From: Arenicola marina
Lineage: Eukaryota > Annelida > Polychaeta > Arenicolidae
DNA: 64,000 bases
Assembly: GCA_964019135.1 (NCBI GenBank)
Contig: CAXHSH010000451.1
Location: forward strand, 276,330 to 340,329
Direction of reading: 5' to 3'
The notes under the pieces are model-generated. The model was not told the DNA's origin, searched no databases, and saw only the letters and a program-made list of their open reading frames with translations. Both the position numbers and the translations under genes were made by a program. This document shows positions 54,954 to 64,000 of this stretch, piece after piece (position 1 is the stretch's first letter; each line of letters starts with the position of its first letter).

Positions 54954-56183
54954 TTGTGGCATGACTATCGCCACTTAAGCGCAGATAAAGAGTGCAAAAA
55001 GTTGAATTTTGAACAGAAAACACCACCCGCTTTTCACAACATGGGCGATAATACCGGAATGGAAGCAGACAAAGGATTACCCGCGGCATTGGCAACGCAG
55101 GCTAACGCAGTCAAAGATGCTCTGGATACATCAGGAAACAGTCCCTCTGAAGACATAAACAGTGATGATGAGCTGAATGCTATGGAAGATAGTCTCCTAT
55201 CTACGATTGAAGTTGTTGGTGAGAACTCGAGTTGCATCGCCACTATAAAAAAACAGAATGAAGACTTAAAAAGCGAGTTGGCGCTTCTAAAAGGCATCGT
55301 CATCAATCAAAACGAACAGATAAAGCATTTGGCAGAACAAATCCAGGACCTAACATTTCATGATATATCTGAACCTACTTTACCAGATCGGTCTGAAATT
55401 TGTGAAAGCAAGGGGAGGGATTTTCTGTCGGCTAATGGATTTAAGCCCCCCTTCCCTGACATTGACCGTGCCCACCGCATTGGCGCCCCACCAGCTCCAC
55501 ACACAACAAGACGGCCAAGGCCCATCGTTGTCCGATTTGCAACACAAAGGTCGGCGGATAACATCTTGGCCTTTGGCAAGACCCTACCTAAGGGCCGAAC
55601 CACTGGAAGGATTACCCCTCAATACCCCACTGCAATTTTGGAGAAAAGACGGCAGCATGGAGAAAAGCTCAGTGAGCTAAAGAAATCAGGTCAGTCCCTG
55701 ACGAAAGTTAAAATGGCCAAAGACAAACTTTGGATTAACGATGAACTGCAAAAGGAGCCATGTCCAAGAGACATCCTCCATATGCCACACTCTCAAAAAG
55801 ACTCCATCGGCAAGGACAAACCTTCGTTCAAGCAGGGTCGTACGGTCTCCTCCATGGGTGCTTCCATCACTGCCGCACAGGTGGCAGCTAAGAGCATCGG
55901 GGACGTCCGGAAGGCCTACACATCTCTGCTGCTGGATCCCGCACGACAAGAGGCGTCCCATGTGATCGCTGTATTCCGGTTCAGCGATCAACACGCACCA
56001 GACAAATGGATAGAAGGCTGGCAGGACGATGGCGCGCACGGAGCTGGGCGACACGTTCGTTACTTGATGAGACGTCAACACCTGGACAACACGGCTATAT
56101 TCCTGACGGTGTCCGGCCGTAAAGCTCAGCTGGGACAAGACGGCTTCCGGCTCATCGAGTCAGCAATGGAGACACTGGTGTGA
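54954..56183 (+). CDS. LINE ORF1 protein (L1-like coiled coil plus RRM)
   Basis: A 409-codon open frame; the likely start is the in-frame ATG of MGDNTGMEADK at about 55041. Residues roughly 80-130 form a coiled coil (IATIKKQNEDLKSELALLKG, NEQIKHLAEQ). Then comes an RRM-like region: FPDIDRAHRIGAPP, RPIVVRFATQRSADNIL, as in Transposase_22-type ORF1 proteins. A C-terminal extension rich in basic residues ends TAG-free at TGA. ORF1p trimers coat LINE RNA and act as chaperones. The frame is intact. It lies 1.3 kb before a broken ORF2 on the same strand; a common element is plausible but unproven. Confidence 0.75.
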   Translation: MWHDYRHLSADKECKKLNFEQKTPPAFHNMGDNTGMEADKGLPAALATQANAVKDALDTSGNSPSEDINSDDELNAMEDSLLSTIEVVGENSSCIATIKKQNEDLKSELALLKGIVINQNEQIKHLAEQIQDLTFHDISEPTLPDRSEICESKGRDFLSANGFKPPFPDIDRAHRIGAPPAPHTTRRPRPIVVRFATQRSADNILAFGKTLPKGRTTGRITPQYPTAILEKRRQHGEKLSELKKSGQSLTKVKMAKDKLWINDELQKEPCPRDILHMPHSQKDSIGKDKPSFKQGRTVSSMGASITAAQVAAKSIGDVRKAYTSLLLDPARQEASHVIAVFRFSDQHAPDKWIEGWQDDGAHGAGRHVRYLMRRQHLDNTAIFLTVSGRKAQLGQDGFRLIESAMETLV

Positions 56184-57510
56184 GACATGTATTCCTATAT
56201 ATCTATACATGCAAGTTGTAATTATGCAAACGTTTAGTGTGAACGTACAAATGTGCGATGGCGAATTGGTAAGCAAAATTCAAAGAAGCATGGTATCTAC
56301 CCCCCCCCCCCACCTCCACCCTTAACATAAAAGCTACGCTGGCTCGCCCCCTCTGCTCCAACCCTCGCCTCCATGCCCTTTTAATGCACTCCGATATTTT
56401 ATTTTTATGAAGAATTGAAACATGTGGCTTGTGGTAATGTGCCCGGAACCGAGAGTTCGTTTGTCTTCTTGTTTTGGAACTGCTAGTGTTTGGAGACATT
56501 ATTTATTTATTTATTTAATTATTATACATTTGTTTCCTTTCTAATTGTCAATACCGTTTGCTGTAAGACGGTTTCCCTGTAAGCTCACCAATCTAGACCC
56601 CGACTCACTTGCCAGAGAGTTAATAATGTGGCCGAATGTTGTTGTTTTTTCTGTCCTGAGTCAATATGTCGACCAGTTTTGACTGACCTTGTGCGTGATG
56701 TATTTCCTTGAATGTGTAATGAACAAGCCACTAATTCTTGTGACACAAGTGTCCAAACGCAACATTGCTAGTGGTATTGAATCACCTTGCATGAAAGTCT
56801 TGAGTTATAGGTTAAATGTAGGCCAAGTGCGGTAAACCGGTCTCACGAGTGTTTCAATTGCAGCGAAGTGTTCGTATTACCTAAATTGTGAACTAACTGT
56901 CTGTTTCTCTCGATCTCGGCCATGTCCCACCACGGGAGGCTTGCTCTGATTAATTCAGTAGTGTGTGGCTTGGATAGCCTGCTGCGCGCCCCAAACATTG
57001 AGCGTGTAAGCTGTTTACTGGTGTCTCCATAGCTTGTGAATACTAAGTCACCAAATTAAACTACGGAGTAGTTAGCCTTAGCCCTCGTGGTCTTGACCGC
57101 GGCTAATGGCGAAGGTGTGAGGCAATTGCGTTGAGGTAACCAGCAGTCATGAGTCGTTCACGTGTCACGTTTTCCAATGAGACTTTAACTTATGTTGTGT
57201 GACGGTGACGCAGGTTCGCGTTTAGTACTGAAATCGTAGTTCTGCTCGGTGTAAATTTGTACTTGGTAGCGCTTTGATTTAATTTCGTTTAAAATTTCAA
57301 ACTGTCCCTGCCACGTTTTGGATCTTTGCGTTAAATTGCCCAGAGACCTGGGCCCTAACACGCGAGATACTGTGTATAAGTTATGTTTTGTTTTTAGCCC
57401 TTGCTTTACCTTGTGTTATTGTTTGTTAGATATCACTATATCTATTCTATTGTACATCACGAGTACAACAACAGCCTCATGGCTCATATTAATCTTGTCA
57501 ACGAGAAGTT
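56184..57510 (+). other. Spacer between ORF1 and ORF2
   Basis: It contains a C run (about 56300-56310) and a TTTATTTATTTATTTAATTA stretch (about 56503). No coding region is supported. At 1.3 kb it is long for a LINE ORF1-ORF2 gap, so it may hold the 3' end of one element and the 5' UTR of another. Confidence 0.35.
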
Positions 57511-60500
57511 ATGTCAGGCGTAAGCTATAACAGTATAGAAGAAGACACTCTGAGATTATATGGGGGTTCTTGCAGAAATTCATTAACAGAAATTTTAAAT
57601 ATTACGCAATATGGCGACATAGTGGACAGTGAAATTGGAGAACCAGAATTTATCCAGCCGTCTCCTTATTTTGACAACGAAGAATCGGCAAAGCAAATGG
57701 CTGGTACCGATACTTTTGTTGTTATTAGTTTGAATTGTGGGTCGCTGTCGGCCAAATTTGACGAACTCAAAATATTTGTGGAAGAATTGTGCCATACAGG
57801 TGTTGAAATAAGCGCAATATGTATTCAGGAAAGTTGGCTCTCTGCAGACTCTGATCTATCTCAATTTCAGTTAAGCGGGTTTCGTACATTGTCACAAGGT
57901 AAAATCTGTAGTGAACATGGTGGTCTATTAATTTATCTGCGAGATGACTATACCTATAAATATTTATTTCCTCATGATACAACATCTGCATGGGAATGTC
58001 AATTTATTGAGGTATCTTGTGATTTTATGAAAAAGAGCGTTATAATTGGTAATATATATAGACCCCCTTGTGAATTGGTAGCAAATTATCACACGTTTAC
58101 TGAAGAATTTAAATGAGTTCTCTGTAATCTGGATAATCTCAATGGGGAAGTGATAATAGCTGGTGATTTTAACATCGACCTTCTCAGGATTAATGAGAAA
58201 ACAGTGATCAGCGACTTTCTTGACACTGTAATGGCGCGCAGCTTTATTTCCAAAATCCCTTTCCCCACAAGACTATCGAGATATAGAGCTACGTTGATTG
58301 ACAACTTTTTCTGCAAGCTTTCTCCAAAGATGTTGCACTCGAAGGCTGGTATCATTGTCACGGCACTCTCAGACCATATGCCATATTTTATGTCTTTTAA
58401 GTTTAATCAGGTGAAAGTTACGCAGCCAAAATTGGTAGCTATCAGAACGCTTGACAATGATTCAAAAGCACGATTTAAAGAGGAATTGCAATCTGTCGAT
58501 GTGTGTAATCATATGGACATGGGCCCACTTGCCAACCCAAATGGTAACTATGATGTTCTGGAAACATGGCTTTTAAATGCTAAAGATAAATGTCTCCCAT
58601 TAAAATTGATTAGATTTCGTAAGCACAAGCATAAAAAGTCCAGGTGGATTACAAACGGTATATTGAAATCTATTTCCAATCGGGACAAACTCTACAGGCA
58701 ACTCAAAGCCACCCCGCCTGACTCATCTGAATATGTCAGGAAAAAAATTAATTTACGCACTTATAACAGAATAATTAGGTGAAGCATTAACCTCGCCAAG
58801 AAACAGTACTTCCAGTTGCGCTTTGATCAATGCGAAGGTGATATGAAACAAACCTGGAATGCTATTAAAGATATCTTAAGTAAATGCAAAAGTAAAAAAC
58901 AATTTCCTGACAAATTTACTATCAACGGCCAGCTGGTTCAAAATCGAATATTACTAGCAAATAAGTTTAACTCATATTTCTCCGATATTGGTCCAAGTAC
59001 TGTAAAAGGGTTAAGCAAGAATTCCGATATGTCATTTTTTAAAAAATACTTAAAAGATCCCCCTATTAATAAGTTTCACTTCAACGCTATTAACCGTGAC
59101 TGTACCGAAAAGATAATTGATGCTCTGAAACCTAAATCAAGCTCTGGTCACGACAACCTTAGTGTAAGATTATTGAAGGAAATAATATATGAGGTGAGCG
59201 AAGCCCTTACCACAATCATAAATCAGTGTCTGTCAACCGGTTTGTTTCCAGATAAGTTAAAAATCGCAAAGGTAGTACCAGTTTATAAAAAAGGGAATGA
59301 AGGTTTGATTGAGAATTATCGTCCTATATCTATTCTTCCAGCTTTTTCTAAGGTACTAGAGAAAGTTATCGCCGACCAGCTTTATGATTATTTCGTACGA
59401 AGCAAATTATTAAATAACAGTCAATATGGGTTTCGCCAACACCATTCAACAGAGTTAGCTGTGATGGAACTCGTGGACCGATTATTACAAATAATGGATA
59501 AGGGACATATTCCTGTTAGTATATTTTTAGATCTGTCCAAGGCGTTTGACACCATAAATCACAATGTCCTTATATCTAAATTATCTCATTATGGGGTATC
59601 CGGTAGTTCTCTTGAATTACTAAAAAATTACGTGACGAATCGTAAGCAGTATGTTCCAATCGAAAATGTTCAATCTGATATGTCTGATATAGCAACAGGG
59701 ATTCCACAAGGGTCTATTCTTGGTCCCCTACTTTTTATTATCTATATAAATGATATATCCTCAGCTAGCGATATTTTCAAATTTATTAGATATGCGGATG
59801 ATACCACGCTGTTAAGTACTATGACACCTGTCCCTAATGAGTCCAGCCTTGTAATAAATTGCGAATTGGTTAAAATTAGTGAATGGCTGTATGCAAACAA
59901 ACTTGCCCTGAACGCGGCAAAATCCAAGTTCATGATCTTTCATACACAACAGAAATCTGTTAATGTTCCATCTTTATTTATAAACAATACGCAAATTGAG
60001 TGCGTTGACAGTTTTGACATGCTTGGTATCGTCCTTGACAAACATATGAAATGGAATAAACATGTTGATAAGATCGCGAATAAAATCTCTAAAGTTGCTG
60101 GGATTCTAAATAAATTGAAATGGACCCTTCCTCGGCACTATTTATAACACCCTGATATCACTCCATCTAAATTATGTCATCCTTATATGGGGGTATAAGG
60201 CTGAACGTATCTCCAGACTGCAAAAAAGGGCTGTCAGAAATATTAATCTAAGTCGATTTAACGCCCATACAGAACCGATATTTAAAGAACTGAAATTGTT
60301 AAAATTGGATGATATGCGCATATTGCAAACCCTAAAGTTTTATTACAAGCTGAAGCATGATACATTACCATCTTATTTCTCACAGTTACCGATTGTTCAT
60401 AGCCATCAAATTCATCACCACAATACGAGATTCAATTCCCGATTGTCTACCACTATGGTATTCCACGACTTTGCAACTAACTGTATTCGACATAGCCACG

Positions 60501-60658
60501 TTAAAGTTGTAAATGAAACTTCAACACTTATTCTTAACAAAATATATACGCATAGCTTACCTGCATTTGCAAGATATGTTAAGAATAATTTAATAATTAA
60601 CTATGATTTTGAGTGTCACATTCGACATTGTTATATTTGCCGTCAGTTAATTGTCTGA
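57511..60658 (+). pseudogene. LINE ORF2 (CR1/L2-like): endonuclease and RT, broken
   Basis: Endonuclease: VISLNCGSLSAKFDELK, CIQESWLSADS, GNIYRPPCE, IAGDFNIDLL, LSDHMPYFMSF. RT: VVPVYKKGNEGLIENYRPIS, FLDLSKAFDTINH, GIPQGSILGPLLFIIYIND, catalytic IRYADDTTLL, then LNYVILIWGYKAERI near the end. Breaks: TGA at 58114-58116, TGA at 58780-58782 (both in frame), and a frame change near 60135. Three events in 1050 codons mean an old but recognisable copy. The tail at about 60900 (GTCAAATAAACGAATCTTGA) is the usual 3' end of such elements. Confidence 0.8.
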
Positions 60659-60925
60659 ATAACTTAAGTATATATATTGAAGCTGTTTATGTGAGGTGTG
60701 TTTTTGATTTGAATCGAATACCTAAAATATTAGTGTATATATATTACTGTTATCTTTTGGCTGTTTATGTGTAACTGTATAACTTTAAAAATCACAATGT
60801 TGGGTGGCTCTAGCGCCAGCGACCTTTAAGGTCTTAGTTGGAGTCTCCCGGCCAAGTCGACACTATTTGTTTAACTTCTCGTTTGTATTTACGTCATACT
60901 TGGTCAAATAAACGAATCTTGAATC
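60659..60925 (+). other. LINE 3' UTR and tail
   Basis: The 3' UTR has AATAAACGAATCTTGAATCT at about 60907. The element should end there; target duplications were not found. Confidence 0.5.
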
Positions 60926-61039
60926 TATGGAAAAGTCCAACCTCTTGAAAACATTTCTAATGTCGCTCCTGTCAACTTTAGTCTTGGTAGCAGGTGTACT
61001 GGTAGCTCCAGGCAATGACGTTTTGAAAGCGGGACACGA

Positions 61040-62145
61040 GCGTCGTCTAATGCCAAAGATATTAGTACACCAAGATAGGTCATACGGCAAAAGCCCATTG
61101 TAAAATGTGTAATGCGACGAGTAGTGGCGCCGCTATGCGGCGAGCGCGTAACGTTGGGCTGCCACTGCGCTGACGATAACGCAGACCGCGTGATAAGCGG
61201 CGCCCTGTGAACAAGAAATTGGATTTTAGCGCTATTTTAATTCGGGTGATGTAAAGCCTGGTTGTGTTCTTTCATGCTTTGAGGTATATTTTACATTAAA
61301 TATATATAATTTTGTGTTTTTTATGCGGCAATAAATAGTTGTTAGTGTCACCAAGGCGTCATATTTCGAGAACTTCATTGACTGGCAGTCAACAGTTTAG
61401 CGTCCCTAATTCGCTGATTACTTTGCTGGTAGAAAACTATGATGTACCCTTGACCGATGGGTTTTAAAACACAACAACTTCATAATAATTTAGCGGTCTC
61501 CTGTCTTTGTTTGATTGACACATTTCGTTGGACAATAGATTCGTTTACCCTTCAATGCCACTGCAAACAGTTTCCCAACGAGTGTACAACAAACACAACG
61601 ACGCCCGAAGTTCAGTCTCAGAAGTAGAACTCGGGCTTTCCGACGAAATGCACTTGAAAGAGACATTTTGTATTTTTATTCAAACCCCAGGTCATCGATT
61701 ACGACACCTCATTACACATTCGTTAGGCATTAGCCGGCACTTAGAGCTTAGTGTCTTTTGGTAATTGTTGAGTAATAGATAGTGGCAACGATAGATCTTT
61801 GACTTGGTTTGCTCACATGAGCCGCCCGCTTCGATGTGGGCGATAATAGATAATTATCAGAAATTGCGGTGGTGATAAACGATGCACGATATCAATGACT
61901 GATAAATGAATGCAAGAAGCCGGTCTTACCTTTCCTTTTCCTTCGGGAATCTGAAAAATGCCTGTCCTGGACATTTCTTTCGTGAATTCGCGCAATTTAT
62001 GGCAGAACAAACTTGAAGTTGATGCCTGTCGACGGCGGTTCTGTGCAACACTACGCGCTCACCGCTTGGCGGCGCCACTGGAGAACGATTACAAGGAAAT
62101 CGCCGTTTGACCTATCTTGGTGCACTAATATCTTTGCTAATGCTT
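61040..62145. repeat. Imperfect inverted repeat, arms of about 130-150 bp
   Basis: The left arm (about 61045-61190) contains AAAGATATTAGTACACCAAG, ATAGGTCATACGGC and GTGGCGCCGCTATGCGGCGA, GCGCGTA. The right arm (62015-62145), reversed, has AAAGATATTAGTGCACCAAG, ATAGGTCAAACGGC, GTGGCGCCGCCAAGCGGTGA and GCGCGTA. I estimate about three quarters identity. The middle (61191-62014) has no recognised ORF. It may be two opposed copies of one SINE- or MITE-like repeat, or the ends of a decayed transposon. Confidence 0.6.
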
Positions 62146-62911
62146 TCCTTTTTCTTGACCTGGATATGTTAATGATGGTTCTGATCACCTTGGCAAACTT
62201 CTGTGGTGTTGACGGCAATGTCGCCCTGACCTTGCTAGTAACGTTCCACTGGGTTTAGTACGGAAAGGACCGCTTGCTTAAACGCTTGGCTTCCAAACTG
62301 CAGCTACTTGCGCCGCTTTCATCTTGCACTTTTTGTTGGCATTCCTCTCCCACATCTTTTTTTCTGATTTGTCATCGCGGCACGCTGCGTTTGTTTCATA
62401 ATCCTATTGTACTCTCTCTTGCTTTAAGGAGTCCTTTTTTTTGTTTGGCCTTGATTGTATTTCTCTTCTTTAAGTCTTTGTCGATACTGAACAGATCTAC
62501 TCTTTGGTTTGCTATTTGCAGTCCTGTACTTAAGAACATTATAAAACCGCAACTACATGTTGTACGTTTAATCGAAATAAACGAAGATTGCACCCCCCCC
62601 CCCCCCTCCCCCTTGGGAACTTGAGCATAGACTGTACACCCAGGAGGATCTAAGAAGGGCGGGGGGTTAAACCTACCTCAGTCAAGCAAGGGGATGTTAA
62701 TGACTGTTAAAGTGCATGGTGCGGCAAGGGCGGGGGGGGGGGGGGGGGGGGGTAACGGGCTATTTGTCAATCATTTTAATACCTATTCAATATTCTAAAA
62801 CAGTATCTTTGTACCTCCATCATCAAAGCTGAAAAAAATAGTTTAAGCATTGCATTCCAATTCGGCTTGAAAACGTGGGTGATTCTTGGAATTCCGAGAA
62901 ATTCGTGCGAA
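62146..62911. other. Spacer with C and G homopolymers
   Basis: C runs at about 62591-62606 and a G run of about 20 near 62730-62752. No gene is supported. Confidence 0.35.
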
Positions 62912-62913
62912 TA

Positions 62914-63622
62914 GGGCTATACAGTTCTCGCGATCGGACGGCGAGACTTCAGTTTTGGGGACAAAAAAACACACGTGCTCCATGTTGAAGTATAGGCAGC
63001 TATACAAAAATGGCGAGAGCAAGTGATCGACTTAACCATTCCGCTGTCAAAATGTGCAGTGCATGGAGTAACAGCACACGGATGCGTCATTAAACCTCAT
63101 GGTAAAGATAAAATGAGACCAGTTGGATGTTATCGTATCACTTTTGGATCACGAAAAGACAAAGTTTTTTCATTTTTGTAAGTTTTTTGTTTGAAGCGTT
63201 GCGCCAACGTTGTCACCGGGGGAATCCGCGTGACGTCATAATGTCTCGTTTTCGTAGGAAATGCAAAAAAAACGTTAGTTTCTCAGTCGTATTGTCTCGT
63301 GGTAACAAATATTCGTCATTGTGATGGCGCACACGAATAAAAAATATGCCGTCTATCCGTTTTGTGAAGCTATATTTCTTAAATATTCTTAATCATATCG
63401 CTAGGCCTTCCGCAATGGACCCACCCCTCTGCGCCTGGCTTTTGCGCAGGTAGGCTGGTTCCCAGTCTCTCTCTTTGCGTAACATACACGTCACGCCTAA
63501 GTCACAGATAGTGAGGATACCAGTGTGCGCAGATATTGTAAACTCGTTCCGAACACGTGCTTCGTTTGTTTGTCCCCAAAATGAGTAAACCGGAAGTTTA
63601 AGCGAACGAGACTTTATAGCCC
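62914..63622. mobile_element. TA-flanked TIR DNA element, about 0.7 kb
   Basis: GGGCTATACAGTTCTCG at the left end and, inverted, GGGCTATAAAGTCTCG at the right are each flanked by TA (62912-62913, 63623-63624). Inner inverted blocks with TTTTGGGGACAAA and CACGTG (62954-62982 and 63556-63583) extend the symmetry. This fits a Tc1/mariner/pogo-type non-autonomous element. It encloses an exon-like segment. Confidence 0.55.
63010..63179 (+). CDS. Exon-like segment in the TIR element
   Basis: ATG in the context AAAAATGGCG opens MARASDRLNHSAVKMCSAW, which meets TAA after 27 codons. Shifting one base at about 63050 gives KCAVHGVTAHGCVIKPHG, then GCYRITFGSRKDKVFSFL up to a strong donor TTT|GTAAGT near 63178. 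Paired cysteines and the N-terminal position could suggest a THAP-like DNA-binding exon, but the match is partial. It may be a first exon of a transposase or a captured host exon with one base lost. Confidence 0.3.
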
Positions 63623-63837
63623 TATGAGGTCACTCGAGGCACTCGTCCGGGGAAGCCCTACGTAAACCTGCCTCCGACAACCGTCTTCTCGAAACATTCA
63701 CATGCGAATGTGAATTAAATAGCGACTGAATGCGAATCGGAAGAAAGGAAATAGTAAATAGTAAACATAGTTAATCTTATACCATACATTTTTTTCCCCA
63801 ATTGGGTAAATTCGTTTGAGGGCGAACATTTTGAAGA

Positions 63838-64000
63838 GGGGGGGGGGGGGGGTATCTTTGGTACGGTGTCCATACTTTTAACCGCTGCATAGTTTCTCGC
63901 GAGCGTTGTTATAGCAACCGCAGCGGTGATGTCACTGCTTGGGTTGAGTTTCGTCGGTCGGTTAGCGAGAGGGTAGTCCAGCCACACTAGACTCCGTGTG
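63838..64000 (+). repeat. LTR-like dispersed repeat, cut by the window end
   Basis: After a G tract (63838-63852), TATAGCAACCGCAGCGGTGA, then TGTCACTGCTTGGGTTGAGT repeats the core seen at 6538-6582 with few differences. The homologous part should continue past the window. Confidence 0.5.

Overview
The window reads as an intergenic or intron-rich stretch of a metazoan nuclear genome with moderate GC. A marine invertebrate is most likely. I lean to a mollusc such as a bivalve, with lancelet as the alternative, because of the mix of Helentron, CR1/L2-like and Tx1-like LINEs, Ty3/gypsy with a PNMA-like gag, pogo elements, many long G/C homopolymers and abundant minisatellites. Nothing looks prokaryotic: introns with GT..AG ends are visible, and there are no operons or ribosome binding sites. 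No complete host gene is seen. The best host candidate is a short first exon at 5760-5829 behind an NRF-1-like site.

Layout. 0.5-4.7 kb: decayed coding scraps, including an SGNH-hydrolase-like LINE ORF1 piece and the tail of a LINE reverse transcriptase. 5.5-6.9 kb: candidate promoter and exon, a tRNA-Cys-like sequence and an LTR-like repeat. 7.4-9.6 kb: pogo-type DDE transposase with a psq HTH and a C-terminal PHD finger. 10.15-13.8 kb (minus): LINE with an uninterrupted endonuclease/RT ORF. 13.8-14.4 kb: promoter- or LTR-like segment. 16.28-17.32 kb: TA-flanked TIR element carrying an exon-like segment. 18.0-18.8 kb (minus): 5'-truncated Tx1-like LINE. 20.5-22.8 kb: a MADS-box-like domain, long coding repeats and a PHD-like finger in one frame. 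23.9-25.1 kb: a six-copy satellite. 25.3-29.5 kb (minus): multi-exon gene of an uncharacterised (transposon-like) metazoan family, bounded by two minisatellites. 31.9-32.7 kb: minisatellite. 32.9-34.3 kb (minus): gypsy fragment. 34.3-40.3 kb: Helentron (OTU, Rep, helicase, endonuclease) split by two MITEs. 40.7-46.99 kb: tandem arrays and dispersed repeats. 47.0-53.6 kb (minus): gypsy element with PNMA-like gag and a canonical -1 frameshift signal. 54.95-60.9 kb: LINE ORF1 and a broken ORF2. 61-64 kb: inverted repeats and another TA-flanked TIR element.

How the parts relate. The window is largely a graveyard of mobile elements of different ages. The Helentron is the clearest record of order: its reading frame becomes continuous again across both MITE sites when each insert plus one target-site copy is left out, so the MITEs came later. 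Three or four unrelated-looking proteins (pogo, MADS/PHD and the minus-strand family) share GC-rich coding minisatellites whose periods are multiples of three. Many interruptions are single-base indels, some in homopolymers, so part of the apparent decay could be assembly error. All family names rest on motif recognition by eye; no database search was run.
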